In this document: one piece after another, positions 1-5,276 of the stretch
How the letters are laid out: the number at the start of each line of letters is the position of its first letter
How positions within the stretch are numbered: position 1 is the stretch's first letter
Assembly (NCBI GenBank): GCA_020426085.1
Contig: JAGQQP010000296.1
Span: 1-5,776 of the forward strand
DNA length: 5,776 nucleotides
Reading direction: 5' to 3'
Source: Planctomycetaceae bacterium
GTDB taxonomy: Bacteria; Planctomycetota; Planctomycetia; Planctomycetales; Planctomycetaceae
The notes under the pieces: generated by a model
Told to the model about the DNA's origin: nothing
Database searches by the model: none
What the model saw: the letters and a program-made list of their open reading frames with translations, nothing else
Made by a program: the position numbers and the translations under genes

Positions 1-156
1 CTCATTATTGACCAGCAGTTCGCCCAGCAGCTGGCTGCCATCCCCCTGAGACTGCTCTTCCAGCGCGGACTCTAACTGTTCCAGAGTGATATACTCTTTG
101 TAAACGAGCAGATCACCGAGTCGCATTTTCGGTTGCAGCAGTGAGTTGTTATTCAT
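1..156 (-). CDS. Type II secretion / type IV pilus assembly ATPase (GspE/PilB/MshE-like), N-terminal fragment
   Basis: Only the first 52 residues are in the window; the gene runs off the low-coordinate edge. The ATG at 156-154 opens a frame with no stop. Residues 12-35 match the MshEN/T2SSE_N motif: R12-L13-G14, L17-V18, I23, L28, L32, Q35. A second copy begins at L44-G45 and continues L48-V49 to the edge, a spacing of 31 residues, as expected for the two tandem motifs of this domain. In the family the domain sits at the N-terminus of hexameric ATPases that power pilin or pseudopilin assembly, and in MshE-type members it binds cyclic di-GMP. The glycine usually seen seven residues after the LG is glutamate in both copies (E21, E52). 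The gene starts 18 nt after the STAS gene stop, so it is probably co-transcribed with it. No clear Shine-Dalgarno is visible; M11 is an alternative start. Other MshEN-containing proteins, such as glycosyltransferases or stand-alone domains, cannot be excluded because the Walker motifs lie outside the window. Confidence 0.8.
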   Translation of the reverse strand, partial: MNNNSLLQPKMRLGDLLVYKEYITLEQLESALEEQSQGDGSQLLGELLVNNE

Positions 157-174
157 AATTTACGAATCGATTTA

Positions 175-510
175 TTATTGAAAACTGGAGACGGCATCGA
201 TTACGGAATCGAACAGATCGATTCTCTGGTCAATGCGTGTGATCTCCAGAATTTTTTTACCTGGATCTTCCAGGCCACTGATTTTGAGATTTCCACCCTG
301 TTCGCGGGTCAGGTCCTGAATATCCAGCAGCGCTTCCAGGCCTGCACTATCCAGGCTTTCGCTGCGGTCCATCTGCAGCACGACCTGGAAGTGTTGATCA
401 TTAATGGCAGCTGTCAAAGCATTGACGAATTCGGTGGATGTGTCATCCGTCAATTCGTCCGGCGTATGAGCCACCATGACATTTCCAAAAATTTCGGTTG
501 TGATCTGCAT
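175..510 (-). CDS. STAS-domain protein (anti-sigma factor antagonist type)
   Basis: This 111-residue protein is essentially one STAS domain, the usual size for SpoIIAA/RsbV-like proteins. An N-terminal beta strand (about residues 2-15) leads to the core strand VVLQMD (43-48) and then the signature D54-S55-A56-G57-L58 followed by a helix. S55 aligns with the serine that anti-sigma kinases phosphorylate in the SpoIIAA family. A second strand (about 74-79, NLKISG) and a C-terminal amphipathic helix (about 85-108) complete the fold. In the family, the unphosphorylated form binds a switch-protein kinase or another partner. No RsbW-like kinase, PP2C phosphatase or sigma factor is encoded in the window. 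The ATG is 10 nt after the diguanylate cyclase stop and the gene ends 18 nt before the secretion ATPase, so it belongs to the same transcription unit. No Shine-Dalgarno is visible, which suggests translational coupling or leaderless-like initiation. The fold assignment is firm; the partner is unknown. Confidence 0.88.
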   Translation of the reverse strand: MQITTEIFGNVMVAHTPDELTDDTSTEFVNALTAAINDQHFQVVLQMDRSESLDSAGLEALLDIQDLTREQGGNLKISGLEDPGKKILEITRIDQRIDLFDSVIDAVSSFQ

Positions 511-520
511 GACTTAATAT

Positions 521-2032
521 CTAAATACTGGGTTTTCTGGTGGACTTCGGATCGAGGCCGATCACCTGATTTCGGCCACCTTCTTTGGCTTTGTATAAAT
601 TTTCATCGGCAATCCGGACCAGTTCGTTTGTTGTCGTTGCCGGATGTTTGAACTCGGTAACACCGAAACTGGCAGTGACCTGTAACTGCTGACCTTCAAA
701 GAGAATCGGGCAGTTTTCCAGCGTTTCGCGCAGATCTTCGGCAATCTGCATGGCCTGTGAATATTCATGATCCAGCAGAACACCGATGAACTCTTCACCG
801 CCGTAACGCGCGACAATGGCTTTTTCGGGCATGACGGTTTTCCAGATTCGTGCCACTTCCTTCAATACGAAGTCGCCAGCCTGATGACCGTAGGTGTCGT
901 TGAATGATTTAAAGTGATCAATGTCACTCATGATGATACTGAGATGACTTGAATGGGCGTCCGCCTGTTTGACCAGATCGTGAAGTTTTTCCTGGAAGGT
1001 GGCGTGGTTGAACAAACCGGTCAGACCATCGCGGCTGGCCATTTCTTCAATTCGTTTAAACAACTGGGAATTCTTGATGCCCAGAGCATAAATATTGGAA
1101 AGAATATACAGGAGCCGACCGATAGTAGGCGATTCCACATCGACTTTATCAATTACCAGCAGGCCAATCAGGTCAGAACCGACGGTCAGGGGTGCGATGG
1201 CATCGGGCATGTGGGGGTCTTCGTCCAGAATCCGTTTGAGCCGATAGTCCTGTTCTGCATCGTTTCGCATGACAATCTGGCGATGTTCAATCACCCAGGC
1301 AGCCACACCAGTGTGAGGAGTCGGTCGATAATTCAACTCGTCCCGGGCACGGGCGGGCAGCGCATTTTTCAGAGAACGCGATTTACTGTCCCACAGATAA
1401 ACCTGGCAGTATTCACACTGCAGGGATGCCTTTGCGGTACTGATGACCGTCGGAATCAGCGATTCATTTGATTGATTGGTAGAGATACGGCGACCAATGT
1501 CCTGAAGCGTCAACAGCAGCAGTGGATAATTGACGCCGACTTCTCCAGCTGAAGTGTCTTTGCTTTCAGCAGTTTGTCTGGGTTTTGTTTCATCAGAGTC
1601 TTCTGACTTCTGTCGATTCGCAAACGACTCTTTCTGAGATTCGTACAATTGACGCACCAGCTCATCATTCTGATGATGAACCTGAGAGAGTTTTCCTTTC
1701 AATTTGCCAATATACAGATCGATCAGCAATACCAGACCAATCAGAACGGCTGCACTCAACATGCTGAGAGTATAGTTGTGATTCCCGTTAACGGAGTCTG
1801 TGCGGAAGTAAATTTCCGCGAAACAGGAACCGACGGAGATGGCGGTGATCGTCCAGTAACAGATGCGTGGAGATGAGACTGCAGCAAGAACCGTAGGCGG
1901 TGCGAGCAGCAGCAATGGCGCGACACCAAGCGGCCAGTTCATGTACGAGCCCAGGAAAACGGCAAGCGGACAGAGACAGACTACCAGCAGCGAATAAGAC
2001 CAGAACTGGATGGCAGTATAATAGTTTCGCAT
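521..2032 (-). CDS. Membrane-bound GAF-GGDEF diguanylate cyclase
   Basis: This protein probably makes cyclic di-GMP from two GTP at the inner membrane. Numbering from the ATG at 2032 (503 aa): four hydrophobic segments (about 8-28, 33-53, 57-76, 88-108), a polar helical, probably coiled-coil stretch (110-136), a charged low-complexity linker (137-165), a GAF-like domain (about 170-320) and a GGDEF domain (about 332-492). The catalytic half is canonical: DGLTGLFN (335-342), the metal-binding SDIDHFK segment (369-375), N378-D-x-Y-G-H, and R409-Y-GGEEF (GGEEF at 411-415). The usual inhibitory RxxD, placed five residues before GGEEF, is PEKA here, so canonical product inhibition is not expected. 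No EAL or HD-GYP domain is present. A TTG at 2077 would add 15 residues and overlap the response regulator stop by 8 nt. I prefer the ATG because it sits just before the first membrane segment, but neither start has a clear Shine-Dalgarno. The gene lies 37 nt after the receiver gene and 10 nt before the STAS gene. Confidence 0.92.
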   Translation of the reverse strand: MRNYYTAIQFWSYSLLVVCLCPLAVFLGSYMNWPLGVAPLLLLAPPTVLAAVSSPRICYWTITAISVGSCFAEIYFRTDSVNGNHNYTLSMLSAAVLIGLVLLIDLYIGKLKGKLSQVHHQNDELVRQLYESQKESFANRQKSEDSDETKPRQTAESKDTSAGEVGVNYPLLLLTLQDIGRRISTNQSNESLIPTVISTAKASLQCEYCQVYLWDSKSRSLKNALPARARDELNYRPTPHTGVAAWVIEHRQIVMRNDAEQDYRLKRILDEDPHMPDAIAPLTVGSDLIGLLVIDKVDVESPTIGRLLYILSNIYALGIKNSQLFKRIEEMASRDGLTGLFNHATFQEKLHDLVKQADAHSSHLSIIMSDIDHFKSFNDTYGHQAGDFVLKEVARIWKTVMPEKAIVARYGGEEFIGVLLDHEYSQAMQIAEDLRETLENCPILFEGQQLQVTASFGVTEFKHPATTTNELVRIADENLYKAKEGGRNQVIGLDPKSTRKPSI

Positions 2033-2069
2033 GGATAAGAGTTTCAGAAAATATGTTTCGTTGAGCGAC

Positions 2070-2459
2070 TTAACCAATTACATCGTTGGTCAGATTGAGC
2101 GATTCCTGAACCTGAGTCAGCAGCTTTTTAGGGCTGAATGGTTTGACCATCACATTGGTAATTTTCAGTTTTTGCATATATTCATTATGATCAAATTCGA
2201 AGCCTTTCCCGGTTAATAACGTAATCGGAATCGATCTGGTTGTTTCTAATTCTCGAATTTTCTCACAAAGTTCCAGACCGTTCATGAGGGGCATCTGCAG
2301 GTCTGTGATAATCATATGTGGTGCCTGTTCCCGGGCTTTTTCCCAGCATTCAAAACCATTGGGAAAACACTCCACTTCAAAACCTGCTTTTCGCAGCTTC
2401 ATGCTGATGGCGCGAACGATATGCGAGTCGTCATCACAAATATAAATCAGGTGATTCAT
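2070..2459 (-). CDS. Single-domain response regulator (CheY-like receiver)
   Basis: This 129-residue protein is a complete receiver domain with no DNA-binding or enzymatic output. The acidic pocket is C8-D9-D10-D11, the phospho-acceptor is D53 in the segment IITDLQMPLMNG, the switch threonine is T83 in LLTGKG, and the conserved lysine is K106 in VKPF. The aromatic switch residue three positions before that lysine (Tyr/Phe in CheY and many receivers) is V103, and the preceding GA-type turn is replaced by KITN. The open frame extends upstream far into the kinase gene, but that part reads as non-protein-like sequence. The ATG at 2459 is chosen because AAGGAG lies 7 nt before it and homology begins there. 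The gene follows the histidine kinase by 58 nt, so the kinase is the obvious phosphodonor. Lacking an output domain, it must signal by protein contact, perhaps to the cyclase encoded next. Confidence 0.93.
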   Translation of the reverse strand: MNHLIYICDDDSHIVRAISMKLRKAGFEVECFPNGFECWEKAREQAPHMIITDLQMPLMNGLELCEKIRELETTRSIPITLLTGKGFEFDHNEYMQKLKITNVMVKPFSPKKLLTQVQESLNLTNDVIG

Positions 2460-2480
2460 TTTCTCACTCCTTTTCTCACT
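2459..2480 (-). repeat. 10-bp direct repeat around the response regulator RBS
   Basis: AGTGAGAAAA occurs twice with a 12-bp period (2480-2471 and 2468-2459). The two spacer bases GG form part of the Shine-Dalgarno, and the last A of the second copy is the first base of the ATG. It may be a chance duplication, or it may influence initiation; no function is shown. Confidence 0.5.
2467..2472 (-). promoter_or_regulatory. Strong Shine-Dalgarno site of the response regulator gene
   Basis: AAGGAG lies 7 nt upstream of the ATG at 2459. It is the only strong ribosome binding site among the signalling genes here, and it fixes the receiver start against the much longer upstream open frame. It suggests the receiver is translated independently, and probably more strongly than its neighbours. 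Confidence 0.8.
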
Positions 2481-2500
2481 ACATCTTACTTTTGGGGTTG

Positions 2501-2515
2501 TGAACGGTGTGTTCA
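2501..2515. repeat. Small inverted repeat just after the kinase stop codon
   Basis: TGAAC and GTTCA form a perfect 5-bp stem around a 5-nt loop, in the 58-nt gap between kinase and receiver. There is no T-run after it on the minus strand, so it does not look like an intrinsic terminator. It could be a weak RNA hairpin that stabilises or processes the transcript, or it could be chance. Confidence 0.3.
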
Positions 2516-2517
2516 AC

Positions 2518-4026
2518 TCAGGCGTTTGCTGGCGGGGCCAGTTGTTTTTTACGTTTCTGTTCTTTGTGACCCAGTGGGATCGTAACGGTGAAACAGGTCC
2601 CCTCATCGACTTTGGATTGTACTGAAATCGAACCGTTGTGTACGTTGGTAACGATAAAATGGACCAGGGCCAGTCCCAGCCCGGTACCTGCAGCGGAACG
2701 GTTATTTTCGGGAACACGGTAGAATCGATCAAAAATGTGAGGCAACGAATTCTCCGGAATTCCCATCCCGGTATCACGGACTTCAATGACGGCAGATGTA
2801 TCTTCCATGCGGCTGCGGAGCCGCACTTCTCTACCGTTTGGTGTGTACTTAACCGCATTCGACAACAGGTTAATGATCGCCTGCCCCAGCATGTCTTTAT
2901 CGACAAAGACAGGCAGGTACATGTCACTTAATTCTGCGGTAAATGTGATGTCTTTTTCAGTAGCGGTTGGTGAAATCACATCCGCGGCTGTTTTCAGAAT
3001 GTCATTCAGTTCATGATCGTGTCGTTTAATTTCAACCACGCCGCTCTCGATGCGTGCCAGATTCAGCATGCTGTTGACCAGGCGGGTCAATCTATCGATC
3101 TGGTCATTGATAAATCCATACAGCTCTTCTGCTTCGTCGGGTTCACAATCACCGTCGAGCAGCATTTCAATGTACGCTTTGATTCCCGACATCGGGGTTT
3201 TCAGTTCATGTGCAACCGAGGAGACGAATTCGGCGTGTTGTGTTTTCTCATCTGCTTCTTCGCCGATATTTTCTACAACGACTACGGTTCCCAATGCACC
3301 GTGATTCTCATCACTGAGATTCGTCGCGATAGCACGATACTGGTTTGTGACGCCGTTACAGGTGAATTCGAATTCGGTGCGTCTGCTAAGTGTTGCTTCT
3401 TTCCGTTCAATGGTTTTTGCCAGCAGTTTTGCCAGTTCCGGAATGACGGTTTTTTCAACAGCAGGTTTTCCCAATGAGAGACTGGAATCGCTGGTGGTAT
3501 GATCCTGATCGCTGGCTGTAATCAGAAACGAATTCGCAACCCGATTGGTAAATTCCAGTTCCTGCTTCGCACCGAAGATCAGGATTCCGGTCTCAAGATT
3601 GTCGAGGACGGATTCGACGAGTGCTTCTTTTTTCAGCAGGGAATTGACCCTGGCTTTCAGCATGGTTTTGACCTGATTCGTCGTGGAGAGCTCCGTGTCG
3701 GATTCTTCCATTTTATGAATCGCTTCTGCAAAAACAGATCCATAGAAGTTCTTACGCTGAATTTCGGGGCGCACCAGTTCAGGATTTCTCAGGCAGGCCG
3801 TGATCTGCTGCTGATCGTTTTTGATGCTTTTCATCAACCAGGCCCAGCCAGTCAGCGATGCCGTTAACGCAATGATCAGCGCATAACCCGGGCTCACTAT
3901 TTGGCTCATGACCAGCAGGTTGTCCACACAACTCACTGTCAGCAGGAGCAGTATCAGAAACCAGTATTTGCCAGAAAAATTCATAGCCAGTTCTTTCTCA
4001 GTTGAAATAAATCCACTGAAAAACAT
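2518..4026 (-). CDS. Membrane-anchored PAS sensor histidine kinase (HisKA/HATPase_c)
   Basis: This 502-residue sensor kinase resembles the PhoR/WalK class in architecture. Two hydrophobic segments (about 21-42 and 46-65) are separated by only a few residues, so there is almost no periplasmic sensor domain. A helical linker (about 66-132) leads to a PAS-like domain (about 135-255). The dimerisation/phosphoacceptor domain has H273 in the H-box VAHELKTP. The ATPase domain shows the N-box NLLSNAVKYTP (386-396), G1 DTGMGIP (418-424), F-box FDRFYR (432-437) and G2 GTGLGLAL (447-454). All motifs needed for autophosphorylation are present. The tail after 487 is basic, then proline/alanine-rich. The ATG at 4026 gives the longest product. 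An ATG at 3984 (residue 15), just before the first membrane segment, is an equally reasonable start, and neither has a good Shine-Dalgarno. It is the first gene downstream of a candidate promoter, and the receiver encoded next is its probable partner. Confidence 0.93.
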   Translation of the reverse strand: MFFSGFISTEKELAMNFSGKYWFLILLLLTVSCVDNLLVMSQIVSPGYALIIALTASLTGWAWLMKSIKNDQQQITACLRNPELVRPEIQRKNFYGSVFAEAIHKMEESDTELSTTNQVKTMLKARVNSLLKKEALVESVLDNLETGILIFGAKQELEFTNRVANSFLITASDQDHTTSDSSLSLGKPAVEKTVIPELAKLLAKTIERKEATLSRRTEFEFTCNGVTNQYRAIATNLSDENHGALGTVVVVENIGEEADEKTQHAEFVSSVAHELKTPMSGIKAYIEMLLDGDCEPDEAEELYGFINDQIDRLTRLVNSMLNLARIESGVVEIKRHDHELNDILKTAADVISPTATEKDITFTAELSDMYLPVFVDKDMLGQAIINLLSNAVKYTPNGREVRLRSRMEDTSAVIEVRDTGMGIPENSLPHIFDRFYRVPENNRSAAGTGLGLALVHFIVTNVHNGSISVQSKVDEGTCFTVTIPLGHKEQKRKKQLAPPANA

Positions 4027-4104
4027 TGTTCACATTCAAAGTTCCGAGACGAGTCGTACTTCACAGATTGCAACAGGGCCGTAAGGAAGATAACTCACTT
4101 TTTA

Positions 4105-4133
4105 AATCTAGGTTACAATCTGCCGATTGTCCA
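4105..4133 (-). promoter_or_regulatory. Candidate sigma70-type promoter for the kinase-receiver-cyclase-STAS-ATPase unit
   Basis: Read on the minus strand, TGGACA (4133-4128; five of six bases match TTGACA) is separated by 17 bp from TAGATT (4110-4105; four of six match TATAAT). Transcription would start near 4098, giving a leader of about 70 nt before the ATG at 4026. It lies in the only sizeable intergenic region of the window, upstream of the signalling cassette. The call rests on motif similarity only, and promoters in this kind of organism are poorly defined. Confidence 0.35.
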
Positions 4134-4150
4134 ATTTCGGAACAGAGAAT

Positions 4151-4188
4151 GTGCTAGGCACTTGGCTATGTGTAAATGCGGTCACATA
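4151..4188. repeat. Two adjacent dyad symmetries downstream of the TPR gene
   Basis: TATGTG (4167-4172) pairs with CACATA (4183-4188) across a 10-nt loop, and GTGC (4151-4154) pairs with GCAC (4158-4161) across 3 nt. Both lie between the TPR gene stop at 4195 and the candidate promoter. Neither is followed by a T-run on the minus strand, so they are poor intrinsic terminators. They could be operator-like sites or a weak 3' end structure for the secretin-TPR transcript. Confidence 0.3.
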
Positions 4189-4194
4189 AAGAGG

Positions 4195-5274
4195 TTACCG
4201 GGCAGTTGGCTGTTCTGCCGGAATTAAAGCAGCGACTTCCAGCAGGGTCTCATCGGTCGGCCATTTTTTGCGGGCAGTAGCGATTATACTCTTTGCGCTG
4301 GTGCTCTGGCCTCGGTTTATTGCGCACAATCCGCGTAATATTTCTACATGGAGTAACTGGCGCTGATACTTCACAGAAATATCATCAAATACAGATTGTG
4401 CTTTTTCCAGGTTCCCAATCTGTAAAGCGGCATCACCAAAGGCGATCATTTCTGCCAGCGACAGTGATTCCGGATCGTTTTTCTGACAGGTAGAAAACTC
4501 TTCGAATGCCGCCGTAAAATTACCGGAATAATACAGGCAGCGTGCCCTCTGTTTCCGCCAGACATGGTTTTCGGGCAAATGATTGACCACCATCGCATAA
4601 TAGACGCTGGCCTGGCTCCACTGCTGGTTGGCTTCACAGATCCGACCCAGGGCAATCGGTAAACGTCGACTTCCTGGAGTGGTGTGCAGCGCTTTCAGCA
4701 GGACTTTATGAGCTTCATCGGTTCTGCCTGCCTGTTCGTAAAAAGAGGCCAGCTTGAGGGCATAATTTTCATCATGCGGTTTTAATTCGATGGCGCGCTT
4801 CAGACAGGCGATTCCTTCCTGGGTCTGTCCTGCCTGAAAGAACAGGGTTCCGATGGCACTCTGCTTTTCGGAATCATGCGGACTGGCAGCCCGAATGGCA
4901 CGCAGCGATTGCAGAAACTGATTGCGGTCTCCCATGTCATAAGAGAGTTGTGCCTCGATTTCAAAAGTGCCGATATGGCCGGGATCGATTTCACGTGCAG
5001 AAGCCAGCAGCACTTTGGCGCGATTTAATTCTCCATTCGAATAATGTTCGAGCGCCTGCTGAACGAGTTTGTTCGCCTGCTGATGGTAAGGAGAAGCAGA
5101 TTCTTTTTGCGCAGGTTCCCCGGCATCTGGTTCTGCAGATTTCTGTATCGAAACAGCTTCAGGCAGAAAAGCCAGACTGGTGACGGGCACGGTAGAACAA
5201 CCACTACAGACCAGAACAGCAGCACAGAACATCATGCCGACATAACGAAAAGTTCTGTGGGAAACGCGCCGCAT
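4195..5274 (-). CDS. TPR-repeat protein, probable lipoprotein, next to the secretin
   Basis: This 359-residue exported protein starts with basic residues, a hydrophobic stretch (about 11-23) and C26 in VCSGC followed by S-T. This resembles a lipoprotein signal, although position -3 is Cys instead of the usual Leu/Val/Ile. A short polar linker (about 30-60, rich in E, A, P, S) leads to about eight helix-turn-helix units of roughly 34 residues through the rest of the protein. These are TPR-like: G/A at the turn (for example NGELNRAKVLL, AGQTQEGIACL, AGRTDEAHKVL, SGNFTAAFEEF, IGNLEKAQSVF) and P/D-rich unit ends (IDPGH, LKPHD, NDPES). The ATG lies 2 nt after the secretin stop, with AAGGAG 10 nt upstream, so the genes are translationally coupled. 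A TTG two codons earlier is possible but less likely. Type IV pilus systems use TPR lipoproteins (PilF/PilW) as secretin pilotins, so a pilotin or assembly role is a reasonable inference. It is much longer than those proteins, and direct homology is not shown. Confidence 0.85.
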   Translation of the reverse strand: MRRVSHRTFRYVGMMFCAAVLVCSGCSTVPVTSLAFLPEAVSIQKSAEPDAGEPAQKESASPYHQQANKLVQQALEHYSNGELNRAKVLLASAREIDPGHIGTFEIEAQLSYDMGDRNQFLQSLRAIRAASPHDSEKQSAIGTLFFQAGQTQEGIACLKRAIELKPHDENYALKLASFYEQAGRTDEAHKVLLKALHTTPGSRRLPIALGRICEANQQWSQASVYYAMVVNHLPENHVWRKQRARCLYYSGNFTAAFEEFSTCQKNDPESLSLAEMIAFGDAALQIGNLEKAQSVFDDISVKYQRQLLHVEILRGLCAINRGQSTSAKSIIATARKKWPTDETLLEVAALIPAEQPTAR

Positions 5275-5276
5275 GC

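Noticed and set aside
178..651. 157-codon open frame on the plus strand
   Set aside because: It lies antisense to the STAS gene and the end of the cyclase gene, both well-supported domains. The translation shows no recognisable domain or ribosome binding site.
953..1471. 172-codon open frame on the plus strand
   Set aside because: It is fully antisense to the GAF and early GGDEF regions of the cyclase, and its translation resembles no domain I recognise. It is a shadow of codon bias in the real gene.
2501..2515. Intrinsic terminator between kinase and receiver
   Set aside because: The stem is only 5 bp and no T-run follows on the minus strand, so it was kept only as a weak inverted repeat.
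2460..2927. Upstream extension of the response regulator frame into the kinase gene
   Set aside because: The extended part is out of frame with the conserved kinase ATPase domain and is not protein-like. The strong RBS before the ATG at 2459 marks the real start, so this is not a fusion.
3013..3477. 154-codon open frame on the plus strand
   Set aside because: It is antisense to the kinase PAS and HisKA regions, and the Cys/Phe-rich translation is typical of an antisense shadow.
4027..4194. Small RNA or riboswitch in the intergenic gap
   Set aside because: Only two short weak dyads are visible and no known riboswitch core is recognisable by eye.
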